From Candidatus Fermentithermobacillaceae bacterium (GTDB lineage Bacteria > Bacillota > Sulfobacillia > Fermentithermobacillales > Fermentithermobacillaceae), in assembly GCA_012837895.1 (NCBI GenBank), contig DUQH01000033.1, forward strand, positions 1-36,083: a stretch of DNA of 36,083 bases, given 5' to 3'. The translations under genes were made by a program, and so were the position numbers. This document shows positions 16,006 to 23,677 of this stretch, piece after piece (the stretch's first letter is position 1; every line of letters begins with the position of its first letter). A model generated the notes under the pieces. That model did no database searches and was not told the origin of the DNA. It saw only the letters and a program-made list of their open reading frames with translations.

Positions 16006-16746
16006 TTACAAGTAAGGCCTCACCATCAAGTACACTCCGAAACCGGCGATTATCACACCACCGGCTTTCCTAAGAATCTCAAGCAATCGGACATTCCGCC
16101 CGCTTTCCAGAAACTCTGCAAACTGGGTAGCAAAAAGCCCTGCGAAAAGCACCAATATGGATTGGCCCAGCGAGTATCCTAGCAGCAATAAGCCACCTCT
16201 TACCACCGAACCTGATGACGCGACTATGGTAAGGATAGCCAACAGCGCAGGTGTTGAGCACGGAGATGCAGACAGGCCGTAGAGCATTCCTAGGGCGATG
16301 GATCTCAGGACAACCCCGGCACTTCCCCCTGGCTTGGCACTATCCGGCCCGGTTGTTTCATGTACGTTTTCTGCATCGCCGCCGGGCAACGCCTCTAAAG
16401 GAATGTTAGCATTACAGGTTCTTGAAACCCCGAATACTTCCAAGTAAGACAGTCCGGCGAGCACAAACACAATTGCGGCAACCCACCTTATCCAGGGCGC
16501 TGCAAACAGCAGGGATTTTCCAAGCAACCCGGCAACCATACCCGTTGCCGAAAGGGCTATAGCCATCCCCAGTACAAATAGGGCAGTTTGACGCTTACGC
16601 GTTTCAGGACTGGCACCTGCGATATGCGCCACCATGAGGGGAACGGCAGACATGGCACATGGGCTTGCTGAAGCCAGGATTCCTGCGATAGCCGCAAACA
16701 CCGGCCCAAGGAAAGGATTACTTAAGCCCTGGAGAATTAAGTCCAC
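16006..16746 (-). CDS. ccdA: CcdA/DsbD-type transmembrane thiol reductant transporter
   Basis: A 246-residue membrane protein with about six helices. The two conserved redox Cys sit in duplicated Pro-Cys motifs, SASPCAMSAVP (Cys30) and SASPCSTPALL (Cys163), as in CcdA and the DsbD central domain. It shuttles reducing equivalents from cytoplasmic thioredoxin across the membrane. A hydrophilic loop (about residues 112-145) separates the two halves; its Cys111 is extra. Start GTG 16746, 6 nt after GGGAGGGAAGG. It heads a two-gene operon with the anchored thioredoxin-like protein 56 bp downstream. An ACTCTA/TAGAGT inverted repeat (16817-16837) upstream could be an operator. Confidence 0.88.
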   Translation of the reverse strand: MDLILQGLSNPFLGPVFAAIAGILASASPCAMSAVPLMVAHIAGASPETRKRQTALFVLGMAIALSATGMVAGLLGKSLLFAAPWIRWVAAIVFVLAGLSYLEVFGVSRTCNANIPLEALPGGDAENVHETTGPDSAKPGGSAGVVLRSIALGMLYGLSASPCSTPALLAILTIVASSGSVVRGGLLLLGYSLGQSILVLFAGLFATQFAEFLESGRNVRLLEILRKAGGVIIAGFGVYLMVRPYL

Positions 16747-17088
16747 TGCCTTCCCTCCCCACGTGTCTATGGTCCGGCCTACACAAGCAGCAATACCTTA
16801 CTACCTCTTACTAATCACTCTAGAAGTCTATTAGAGTTTACCAGTTTCACGCAGCAGGCTATAGCTGCCTGGCTCACTTTACACAGGTAGACACAAAAGG
16901 CACAGCAAAACGAACACCAGATAGGTAACTGAGAGTTTGAAGAAGTATCTGCCTCGCCCCTTCTTCATTGACGGTAGCAAAGTCAAACGGTTCCCCATAG
17001 AGCTTGGCTCCGGGGAACCGCATTGTCCGAACGGGGCGCCCGCCTGAACCGGGGCAAGTGACCGTTTCAACCTACCCGTTCCGGCCAT
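16747..17088. other. Intergenic region between the glnQ-like gene and ccdA
   Basis: About 340 bp with no gene I accept. Besides the terminator at 16988-17020 it contains the ACTCTA/TAGAGT inverted repeat (16817-16837) ahead of ccdA. A 69-codon frame immediately after the ATPase gene runs through the terminator hairpin and is treated as chance. Confidence 0.5.
16988..17020 (-). terminator. Terminator of the amino acid ABC transporter operon
   Basis: A perfect 9-bp inverted repeat (CGGTTCCCC / GGGGAACCG) with a 15-nt loop lies about 70 nt beyond the ATPase stop. On the minus strand it is followed by TTTGACTTTGC, which is moderately T-rich. Confidence 0.6.
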
Positions 17089-17811
17089 TCACAGAATCTT
17101 GCTCATAAAAGCTTTGGTTCTCTCATGCTTTGGATTGCTGAAAAACTCAGAAGGTTCTCCTTCCTCGATTATCAGTCCTTCGTCCATGAATACAATCCTA
17201 TCCGCTACTTCCCTGGCAAAGCCCATCTCATGGCTTACGACAAGCATGGTCATGCCATCAAGCGCAAGTTCTTTCATAACCATAAGGACCTCGCCAATCA
17301 TCTCAGGGTCCAGCGCAGAAGTGGGCTCGTCAAACAACATCAGTTTGGGTTTCATGGCCAGCGCCCTTGCAATCGCCACCCTTTGCTGTTGCCCTCCTGA
17401 AAGCTGCTGTGGGTATGCCGCCTCTTTGTCGGCAAGCCCTACCTTCTTTAGCAGTTCCCTGCCTAGTTCCTCAGCTTCTGCCACAGGCATATTCAAGACT
17501 TTGGTTGGAGCAAGGCAGACGTTCTGAAGCGCAGTAAGATGAGGAAAAAGATTGAACTGCTGAAACACCATTCCTGCAGTCCGCCGTATCAGGTTTATGT
17601 CAACGCTCCCATCGTCAAGATTTCCGCCATCGATGTGAATCTCCCCTGAACTTGGCTGTTCCAGGTGATTTATGCAGCGCAAGAAGGTGCTTTTGCCCGA
17701 TCCGCTTGGCCCGATTATGACCACTACCTCGCCTTTCTTTACCTCAAGGTCTATGCCGCGAAGTACGTGGAGGTCGCCGAAACTCTTGTGGAGTTGTTTA
17801 ACCTCGACCAC
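17089..17811 (-). CDS. glnQ: Polar amino acid ABC transporter ATP-binding protein
   Basis: A 240-residue ATPase of the GlnQ/HisP/ArtP class. All nucleotide-binding motifs are present: Walker [10 protein letters not shown] (34-42), Q-loop [10 protein letters not shown] (82-91), signature LSGGQQQR (137-144), Walker B LMLFDEP (157-163) and the switch His in VVSHEMG. It powers uptake through the permease encoded just upstream. Translation starts at GTG 17811 inside the end of the permease gene (14-bp overlap), so the two are coupled. Last gene of the operon. Which amino acid is carried is not evident; the gene symbol denotes the class. Confidence 0.93.
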   Translation of the reverse strand: MVEVKQLHKSFGDLHVLRGIDLEVKKGEVVVIIGPSGSGKSTFLRCINHLEQPSSGEIHIDGGNLDDGSVDINLIRRTAGMVFQQFNLFPHLTALQNVCLAPTKVLNMPVAEAEELGRELLKKVGLADKEAAYPQQLSGGQQQRVAIARALAMKPKLMLFDEPTSALDPEMIGEVLMVMKELALDGMTMLVVSHEMGFAREVADRIVFMDEGLIIEEGEPSEFFSNPKHERTKAFMSKIL

Positions 17812-18508
17812 TGACCTTAAGCCTCCCTTCTACCCGCCCTAACACCCTACTGAAAGTGAAGGTCATTGCAAGGTATATCAAGGCTGAAGTGAAGTACGCT
17901 TCAAAAGGCCGGAAACTCCGACCGGCCATCATCTTGGCCCGCATCATCAGGTCTTCCATACCTATCACAGACACAAGAGATGACTCTTTAAGTAGGGTGA
18001 TGAATTCGTTTCCCATGGGCGGAATTACCCGTCTGATAGTCTGAGGGAGAATCACGTACCGCATAGCCTGGCCATATGTCATCCCCAAGGATCTTGCAGC
18101 TTCCATCTGCCCGGCTTCGATAGACTCTATCCCAGCCCTGTATATCTCCGCCATGTAGGCTGAGGAATTCAGGGTAAGGGCGATGAGGGCGTCAATGAAC
18201 CCGACAGGTTTGTAGCCAAATATCTGGGGCAACCCAAAGTGTACCAGGTAGACCTGGGCAAGCAGAGGCGTACCTCTTATGAAGTCTATATATATCTGAC
18301 ACGGGATCCGGACAAACCTGTTCTTGCTAATACGGCCAAGGGCAATCACCAGGCCAAGCACAATTGCGAGCAAGAACGATATAAGGGTGAACTCAATCGT
18401 AATTCCGACCCCTCTCACCAAGAAGGGTAAATACCTTGCCACCACACCTAAGTCAAACTTAAACAGAGCTGCTCCCTCCCCTAGCGGTCTCCCATCCATG
18501 GGACCCAC
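17798..18508 (-). CDS. glnP: Polar amino acid ABC transporter permease
   Basis: A 236-residue HisM/GlnP-type permease with about five helices and the EAA loop ([29 protein letters not shown]). The opening [25 protein letters not shown] is typical. The start is uncertain: GTG 18508 or ATG 18499 lack a good ribosome site, whereas CTG 18466 sits 7 nt after GGGAGGG and matches where most family members begin. I give the longer frame but think the true protein may start at the CTG. It forms the membrane channel for the binding protein encoded 185 bp upstream and overlaps the ATPase gene. Confidence 0.9.
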   Translation of the reverse strand: MGPMDGRPLGEGAALFKFDLGVVARYLPFLVRGVGITIEFTLISFLLAIVLGLVIALGRISKNRFVRIPCQIYIDFIRGTPLLAQVYLVHFGLPQIFGYKPVGFIDALIALTLNSSAYMAEIYRAGIESIEAGQMEAARSLGMTYGQAMRYVILPQTIRRVIPPMGNEFITLLKESSLVSVIGMEDLMMRAKMMAGRSFRPFEAYFTSALIYLAMTFTFSRVLGRVEGRLKVSGRG

Positions 18509-18631
18509 GTTGTTCGCACGTATGACCGTGCCTGCCTGGTATGTTTATCTGCAGCGGACTCATGGTTTCTCCGCTCTGTCCGATTTTTCCGTTTCCTGCT
18601 TGAACTTGCACAATCCCGCTTGCGCCATGAA

Positions 18632-18650
18632 GCTCTTGCAGTGCAAGGGC
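18632..18650 (-). other. Intercistronic hairpin between binding-protein and permease genes
   Basis: GCTCTTGC and GCAAGGGC pair over 8 bp (one G-T wobble) around a 3-nt loop. There is no T-run. In many transporter operons a hairpin here protects or attenuates the transcript so the binding protein is made in excess; that role is inferred from position. Confidence 0.4.
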
Positions 18651-18693
18651 ATCAGTTGCTCAAGTCTTACATCTGTCCTCACTATGGCGAGTT

Positions 18694-19518
18694 CTATTTG
18701 GTCCCGAAATATTTCTCATACAACTCGTCATACTTACCGCTGGCTTTTATCACTGCCAGGCCCTTGTTGATAAGCTCATGGATCTCCTTATCTTGCTTGC
18801 GCATGGCTATGCCATAGTACTCAACTGTAAATGCAGGTTCAGGAATGATCATGTTTGATTCGGGGTTATTCTTCAGGTACTCCTGAATAACCGGCAGGTC
18901 AGAGATGACTGCGTCGACTCCGCCCACTCTCAACTCATTGAACACGTCTGCAGCATGTTCCAGCCTCTTGATACCCAGCCCCTGCTTGCCCTCTTCTTTG
19001 AACATCTCGTCCAGTTTCTGTGCGGCATAATCGCCTGTGGTGTTGATTTGGACCCCAACTGTCTTTCCAGCCAGGTCATCCAAGGACTTGATAGGCGAAC
19101 CTTCTTCTACACACCATGCCTGCCCTGATTCAAAATACGGGTCCGAAAACTTGACTTCAAGAGCTCTTTCGTCAGTAATGGTCATGCCGGATACCACAAG
19201 GTCAGCCTCTCCAGTCTGAAGCGATGCAATAAGGCTGTTCCAGTCCATATTCTTGTACTCGACCTCGAAATTAGCAGCTTCAGCTATCGCCTTGATCAGG
19301 TCTACGTCAAATCCTGCAGGTTCACCAGTGGCTTCATCTATATACTCAAACGGTGCAAAAGTGCATTCGCCAACGGCAATAAGACTCATGATCGGAGCTT
19401 CCGGCCCACCGTTACCATTGGGGGCCTCGGCCTCTGGCTCGGGCTGTTGAGTGCAGCCGGCCATTAGCGACAGTGTCAAAAGGATAACCATAGATATCAT
19501 TGCAAGACGTTTTTTCAT
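18694..19518 (-). CDS. Polar amino acid ABC transporter substrate-binding lipoprotein
   Basis: A 274-residue solute-binding protein of the family 3 (PBPb) class. A lipoprotein signal ends at Cys22 (LMAGC). The mature part begins with the family pattern IAVGECTFAPFEYIDEATGEPAGFDVDL, followed by MDWNSLIASLQTGEADLVVSGMTIT and ending KASGKYDELYEKYFG. It captures an amino acid outside the cell and delivers it to the permease. ATG 19518 follows AAAGGGGA. It is the first gene of the operon, 185 bp ahead of the permease gene, and is preceded by a leader of about 270 nt with a strong promoter. Ligand not predictable by eye. Confidence 0.93.
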   Translation of the reverse strand: MKKRLAMISMVILLTLSLMAGCTQQPEPEAEAPNGNGGPEAPIMSLIAVGECTFAPFEYIDEATGEPAGFDVDLIKAIAEAANFEVEYKNMDWNSLIASLQTGEADLVVSGMTITDERALEVKFSDPYFESGQAWCVEEGSPIKSLDDLAGKTVGVQINTTGDYAAQKLDEMFKEEGKQGLGIKRLEHAADVFNELRVGGVDAVISDLPVIQEYLKNNPESNMIIPEPAFTVEYYGIAMRKQDKEIHELINKGLAVIKASGKYDELYEKYFGTK

Positions 19519-19619
19519 CTTAGTTTCCCCTTTCGTAAGTTGAATCGTAATTCATGAAATCACTAGAATTACAACATTATCAGTTCAGTGATAGGGTAAG
19601 TCAGGCATCAGTAACCCCG

Positions 19620-19707
19620 AACCTGGCAACTCCGGAAAGCCTGCTTTATCTAGCGCAGGCCAATCGATTGATCACCTCCTCCCCCCACTCTTGCGCACAG
19701 CCAGGTT
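19620..19707 (-). promoter_or_regulatory. Structured 5' leader of the amino acid transporter operon
   Basis: On the minus-strand RNA an outer stem AACCTGGC/GCCAGGTT (19700-19707 with 19620-19627) encloses an inner hairpin GCCTGC/GCAGGC (19655-19660 with 19639-19644). Between them is a purine tract with an extended Shine-Dalgarno, GGAGGAGGTGATC (19682-19670), followed by a tiny frame TTG-GCC-TGC-GCT-AGA-TAA (19663-19646) whose stop falls in the inner loop. This arrangement suits attenuation or a metabolite switch. It matches no riboswitch class I know. Confidence 0.45.
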
Positions 19708-19796
19708 GCATAAACTTGATCATCAAATCAGCACCGGTGCGACTTATCATGCATTGTCTTGAAGCGTGATGTATATTCATACATTGCAATGAGGGT

Positions 19797-19825
19797 ATTA
19801 TAGCATGTGGTTCAAATAATGATAA
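19797..19825 (-). promoter_or_regulatory. Sigma-A promoter of the amino acid transporter operon
   Basis: On the minus strand TTATCA (19825-19820) is followed after 17 bp by a perfect TATAAT (19802-19797), with an extended -10 TG one base before it. Transcription would start near 19790, giving a leader of about 270 nt before the binding-protein ATG. Confidence 0.65.
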
Positions 19826-20025
19826 CACTTATTTTGAGCAACCTTCAACCAAACCCACCCAATTCTTCCTGTTGTTATATTGACAGCCTTAATATGTCGG
19901 ATTAGGGCTGTAGTCCCAATTCCAAGAACCATGGAAATCATCTATGTTCTTAGGCCTACTAAGTTGCTCACTTACCAAACCGTGGGTGACAATTCCGGTA
20001 GTAGCTGCGTCATTTCCGAGCTGCC

Positions 20026-20500
20026 GTATGAAAAAGGAGCAGGTCTTGCTGAAAGCTGTCTAGTTCTTGCACATGTTCCGCGGGATGATGAGTAAATCTG
20101 AGACGGGCGTATGAAAAAGCTGCTGTCTTCGTCCGAACCTGGTTGATCTTGATGCAGGTCCTCGAAAAGCTGCATCATTTTTGTACAGGTTCGGCGGGAT
20201 GCTGAGTAAATTTGAGACGGGCGTATGAAAAAACTGCAGTCTTAATCCGGACCTGGCTGATCTTGATACAGGTCCTCGAAAAGCTGCATCATTTTTGTAC
20301 AGGTTTCTGAGGAAGCTAACCAAATTCTAAGCTACTGTTCAAAAAAGCTACAGCTTCTCCCAAAACCTGTTCAGCTTTTGCCCAGTTTCGGCCCGGTGCT
20401 GTATAAATTTCAGACTGCTGTATGAAAAAGCCGCAGCCCTCGTCCGGACCTGGTCGACTTTGAAAAGCCACAACCCTCCCCTGAGTCCGGTTCGCCCTCT
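20026..20500. repeat. Array of five interspersed hairpin repeats (83/114 bp)
   Basis: Five diverged units start with GTATGAAAAA or a variant, at 20026, 20109, 20223, about 20337 and 20420. Spacing is 83, 114, about 114 and 83 bp. The long units differ from the short ones by a 31-nt insertion that is itself a hairpin (GATGCAG/CTGCATC around 20151-20176). It is nested in an outer stem CCGAACCTG/CAGGTTCGG that is perfect in the second unit and partly kept by wobble pairs elsewhere. No open frame spans the array because 83 is not a multiple of three. It is not a CRISPR: there are no uniform spacers. Confidence 0.75.
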
Positions 20501-20610
20501 GACACCGTGAAGTCACCTGCAAGCTACGTTCCGATTATCCATACACCGAAACCCGGTCGTTTACATAAACTGCAATGATAATAATCTCTTGAGGTGAGGA
20601 GGACCTGCAT

Positions 20611-21183
20611 ATGCGAAGACAATTACCAGGCAGTCAGAAGCCTTTCAGACTTTTTCGCGACTCAGAACGGGAACTCGCACATGAGCAGGCAAGACGGAGG
20701 CTCAGGCGTCCAGCTCAGCTGTATGAAGATATGCAAGTTGACGACAAGCTGGTTTCATCCCCAGACCTTACTGGAAATCAATCTGCGGCCCCAGCCATAG
20801 ACCTTTCAGACAGAACCCGGCCTACGAACGATTGTTGCCGTGTCAACCCAGACGACCTTCTTGAGCATGGAGTCCCCCATGAGTCTTACCCTGATGCGGG
20901 CTTCATAGACAACCAAGGTAAAGAAGTTTCATGCCACGAACAAGGCGGCCAAGGTGAACCTGATTGGCCGTTCGGAGGCGGGGAAGCCGAAGCAAGCCAG
21001 GTTGCAGCCCAGTCTACGCCGGACACACCTTCCAGTCTGATTTTCGGCGAACTTGCTACAGCATATGTGCCCTGGCAAATGTTCGGCCAGACCCTCAGCC
21101 TCCGTGATGCGCTCAGGACAGGAACACTTTTTCCGGAGCTGGTAAGGACTGTGCCGCTTTACCAGAAACCGCCCGGGACATAG
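20611..21183 (+). CDS. cotJA: Spore coat protein CotJA with long N-terminal extension
   Basis: A 190-residue protein whose last 45 residues are a CotJA domain (LATAYVPWQMFGQTLSLRDA, then GTLFPELVRTVPLYQKP; about 147-187). CotJA is a small inner-coat component of endospores, usually about 80 residues. Here about 145 extra residues precede it: a basic start (DSERELAHEQARRRLRRP) and a polar, low-complexity, probably disordered middle with a CC pair at 75-76. ATG 20611 has GAGGAGG upstream. It heads cotJABC; cotJB follows after 12 bp. The extension may be a real lineage feature, since it stays open in frame and the start site is good. Confidence 0.88.
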   Translation: MRRQLPGSQKPFRLFRDSERELAHEQARRRLRRPAQLYEDMQVDDKLVSSPDLTGNQSAAPAIDLSDRTRPTNDCCRVNPDDLLEHGVPHESYPDAGFIDNQGKEVSCHEQGGQGEPDWPFGGGEAEASQVAAQSTPDTPSSLIFGELATAYVPWQMFGQTLSLRDALRTGTLFPELVRTVPLYQKPPGT

Positions 21184-21195
21184 GAGGGGTTTGAC

Positions 21196-21462
21196 ATGAA
21201 TGCACAACAGAAAGAAATGCTACTTAGGATTATGGAGCTTCAGTTCGCCGCTACGGAACTCAACCTGTATCTGGATACACACCCTGACGACATGAGAGCC
21301 CTGCAGGAATTCAGGATGAGATCACAGGAGCTGATGAGTGCAAAGATGGAGTATGAGCGTGTCTACGGGCCGCTGCTCAATTTTGGCCTGGGAATGACAG
21401 GACGCACCTGGCAATGGATCCAAGACCCGTGGCCATGGGAAGTAAACTGGAGAAGGAGTTGA
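21196..21462 (+). CDS. cotJB: Spore coat protein CotJB
   Basis: An 88-residue CotJB protein: two amphipathic helices (QKEMLLRIMELQFAATELNLYLDTHPDD, then a second helix to about residue 55) and the family's aromatic C-terminal end, rich in Trp and Pro (WQWIQDPWPWE). It works with CotJA and CotJC in the inner spore coat. ATG 21196 follows AGGAGGGG. It is spaced 12 bp from cotJA and 6 bp from cotJC, which fits one transcript. Normal length, no anomalies. Confidence 0.94.
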   Translation: MNAQQKEMLLRIMELQFAATELNLYLDTHPDDMRALQEFRMRSQELMSAKMEYERVYGPLLNFGLGMTGRTWQWIQDPWPWEVNWRRS

Positions 21463-21468
21463 GAAGGC

Positions 21469-22086
21469 ATGTGGGTTTATCAAAAAATGCTCCAATACCC
21501 CGCCAGGGTTAGATCGACCAACCCTAGGCTGGCAAAAGCTGTGATCACCCAATACGGCGGCCCGGACGGTGAGCTCGCCGCTTCTTTGAGATACCTGACC
21601 CAAAGATATACTATGCCTATCCCCGAGGCAAAAGCAGCGTTGACAGATATAGGCACCGAAGAGCTTGCGCACATGGAGATAGTTGCGACTCTGGTGTACA
21701 ACCTGATAAGGGATGCAAGCATAGCAGACATAAAGCGGGCTGGGCTGGATGGGTACTACGCTGACCACGATAAGGCCCTCTATTTTGTAAACGCCGAAGG
21801 GGTACCCTGGGTAGCTGCGTATATCCAATCAAAGGGAGATCCCATTACCGACATTCACGAAAACATGGCAGCAGAGCAAAAAGCGAGATCTACCTACGAG
21901 TACCTGATACAGCTTTCAGACGACCCCGATGTGACAGATACCCTTAGGTTCCTGTGGCAACGGGAGATCGTACACTTCCAGAGGTTCGGCGAGATACTCA
22001 ACCTGCTCCACGACTACTACGGAAGAGAGCGGGTGTTCCACATGAAAGGTTGGGATCCGGAAAAAATGCCGCCTGTCGATAGATAA
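21469..22086 (+). CDS. cotJC: Spore coat manganese catalase-like protein CotJC
   Basis: A 205-residue CotJC protein of the manganese (non-haem) catalase family. The ferritin-like four-helix bundle carries metal-binding Glu/His sets: AALTDIGTEELAHMEIV, then NMAAEQKARSTYEYL, and FLWQREIVHFQRFGEI. It may break down hydrogen peroxide in the spore coat or serve as a structural coat protein. It is the third gene of cotJABC. A weak hairpin (AGAGC/GCTCT, 22093-22115, with CCC/GGG inside) follows the stop and may end the transcript. Normal length. Confidence 0.95.
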   Translation: MWVYQKMLQYPARVRSTNPRLAKAVITQYGGPDGELAASLRYLTQRYTMPIPEAKAALTDIGTEELAHMEIVATLVYNLIRDASIADIKRAGLDGYYADHDKALYFVNAEGVPWVAAYIQSKGDPITDIHENMAAEQKARSTYEYLIQLSDDPDVTDTLRFLWQREIVHFQRFGEILNLLHDYYGRERVFHMKGWDPEKMPPVDR

Positions 22087-22192
22087 GTGCTCAGAGCCCC
22101 AAAGGGCATTGCTCTAATCCCAAACAGGCCACAAGAAAACAAATGATCCTGGGAATGATCTTCTTATAACAACGATGAGTGAGGAGCGAGCA

Positions 22193-22279
22193 ATGACGAG
22201 GAACGATACCTTGGATGAGGAGCAATGCCTAGATGATGAACTGGATTCTCATGAAACTCATGAACCCATTGGCGGATAA
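22193..22279 (+). CDS. Short acidic upstream ORF overlapping the YerD-like gene
   Basis: A 28-codon frame that starts at ATG 22193, 6 nt after GAGGAG, and ends with TAA at 22279, inside the first 47 bp of the next gene in a different frame. The product is acidic (DTLDEEQCLDDELDSHETHE). A near-copy of its ribosome-site region (GAGGAGCAATG) recurs just before the main gene. It could be a leader peptide that couples translation, or a chance frame. No family recognised. Confidence 0.3.
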   Translation: MTRNDTLDEEQCLDDELDSHETHEPIGG

Positions 22280-23567
22280 CCTGACCCGTGCAATGCTAAA
22301 CCAGGACTACCCAACCAATCCTGCTGAACTCGTGACTGTAGCAGATAAACTGGGCCCGCGGGCCATAATCGAGGCCGGTATGCGGGCCCAAACAGGCAAG
22401 GCACTGCAGAGGCCCTTCGGAAGCCCGGTGGTACGCTCCCCATGGGAAGAGATTCTGCTCTCCCCAAGACAACTGTTCCAACTACCCACAGAGACCCTTG
22501 ACGAGATCAATACCACTACCGTTATCGGTAAGAATGCAAAGAAACCCCTGGAACTTAACATACCCATAATGATAACAGGCATGTCTTATGGAGGATCCCT
22601 CAGCCTCAAAATGAAAATGGCCCTGGCAGAGGGCTCAGCCATTGCAGGTACTTCAACCAATACCGGTGAATCAGGTGTAGCTCCTGAAACCCGCTCACTG
22701 GCAAAATACCTGGTAGGCCAGTACAACAGGGGCGGATGGTTAGCGTCGCGCGAACAGCTCGATCTGTTGGACGCTATAGAGGTCCAACTAGGCCAGGGAG
22801 CTTTTGGCGGAGCGGTTGAATCTACCATGCAAAGCGGAAAAATAGGAGAACATCTGAGAGAAACATGGCACCTGAAGGAAGGCGAAGACGCTACAGTGCG
22901 GGCCCGCATGCCTGGCGTTTCCTCTCCAAGAAACATCGTAGACCTGGTGAATAAGCTCAAGTCAGAACACGATGTGCCTGTAGGCGTGAAAATAGCTGCC
23001 AGCGATTTCATCGAACAAGAGCTCCAGGTGATTGCCAAGACTAACGCAGATTTCATCGTCATCGACGGCGCTGAAGGCGGGACCGCAGTAGCGCCGCCTA
23101 CCCTCGAAGACGACGTGGGGCTGCCAACCCTGTACGGCCTTGTGCGCGCAGTCGATTGGCTTGAAGAACAAGGAATGCGGGACCGCTTCAGCGTTATCGC
23201 AGCAGGTGGGCTAAGAACTCCAGGCCACTTCCTCAAGGCGCTGGCTGTAGGGGCCGATGCTGTGTATATCGGAACGATTGCAGTGCTGGCGGCAGTACAC
23301 ACCCAGGTAGCCAAGGTGATACCGGAAGCGGTGCCTGCCCAGATGGTCCTCTACGATGGCAAGTACGCGGATAAACTTGATGTAAAGCAGGCAGCAACCA
23401 GCCTTGCCAACTTCCTGAACTCTTGCACCGAAGAGATGAAACTTGCGCTCCAGGCTCTGGGGAAGAAGTCCGTCACCCAATTGTCCCGTGAAGATCTGGT
23501 GACCACATGCAAGGACCTGGCTGAGTTCATGAACATACGGTACGCCGGAAGTTCCCGGAGACAATAA
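22233..23567 (+). CDS. FMN-binding glutamate synthase-like protein (YerD type)
   Basis: A 444-residue protein with the FMN/synthase domain of glutamate synthase (GltB domain 2 and archaeal type). Flavin-barrel landmarks are PIMITGMSYGGSLSLKMKMAL, GTSTNTGESGVAPETR, GVKIAASDFIEQEL, VIDGAEGGTAVAPPTLEDDVGLPT and AAGGLRTPGHFLKALAVGADAVYIG. The Cys cluster that binds 3Fe-4S in true GltB, expected just after this last motif, is absent; the sequence runs IAVLAAVHTQVAK instead. This matches the YerD-like branch of spore-formers, of unknown reaction, and it lacks the glutaminase domain. The ATG at 22233 lies 12 nt after GAGGAG; the next codon is also ATG. Follows cotJC by 146 bp and could be read with it. 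Confidence 0.9.
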   Translation: MMNWILMKLMNPLADNLTRAMLNQDYPTNPAELVTVADKLGPRAIIEAGMRAQTGKALQRPFGSPVVRSPWEEILLSPRQLFQLPTETLDEINTTTVIGKNAKKPLELNIPIMITGMSYGGSLSLKMKMALAEGSAIAGTSTNTGESGVAPETRSLAKYLVGQYNRGGWLASREQLDLLDAIEVQLGQGAFGGAVESTMQSGKIGEHLRETWHLKEGEDATVRARMPGVSSPRNIVDLVNKLKSEHDVPVGVKIAASDFIEQELQVIAKTNADFIVIDGAEGGTAVAPPTLEDDVGLPTLYGLVRAVDWLEEQGMRDRFSVIAAGGLRTPGHFLKALAVGADAVYIGTIAVLAAVHTQVAKVIPEAVPAQMVLYDGKYADKLDVKQAATSLANFLNSCTEEMKLALQALGKKSVTQLSREDLVTTCKDLAEFMNIRYAGSSRRQ

Positions 23568-23677
23568 CGAATGAATAGGAGACCAGCTGAACGGTCCGCA
23601 GGCCGATGGCATCCGGTGCCCACACGAGCACACCGGCGGCACATCCACTTCACCGCGCTCTGGCGGCAAGAAGAACC

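Larger units (their letters stand above)
19519..20610. other. Gene-free region of about 1.1 kb
   Basis: No supported gene. From left to right it holds the structured leader and promoter of the amino acid transporter operon (19519-19825), about 200 bp with no recognisable signal, then the hairpin repeat array (20026-20500) and the 5' region of cotJA. A sigma-E-like -10 box CATAAACT at 20564-20571 precedes cotJA but has no clear -35 partner. Confidence 0.6.

Noticed and set aside
16879-17088. 69-codon minus-strand frame directly after the ATPase gene, ending in a hydrophobic stretch
   Set aside because: No ribosome site, no recognisable family, and it runs through the perfect terminator hairpin at 16988-17020.
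19519-19796. T-box or lysine riboswitch in the transporter leader
   Set aside because: I could not find the T-box bulge sequence or the conserved lysine-riboswitch core; only unnamed stems are visible.
20060-20323. Minus-strand frame with a 38-residue repeated protein segment
   Set aside because: The repetition comes from the 114-bp DNA repeat, which happens to be divisible by three. Neighbouring 83-bp units break the frame, and there is no ribosome site.
20026-20500. CRISPR array
   Set aside because: Units are diverged along their whole length, there are no unique spacers of constant size, and no cas genes are in the window.
22586-23314. Long minus-strand frame of 242 codons
   Set aside because: It is the antisense shadow of the conserved FMN barrel of the YerD-like gene; composition is Ser/Pro/Ala-rich as expected from such shadows. 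Similar shadows lie opposite the ABC, S41 and DapF genes.
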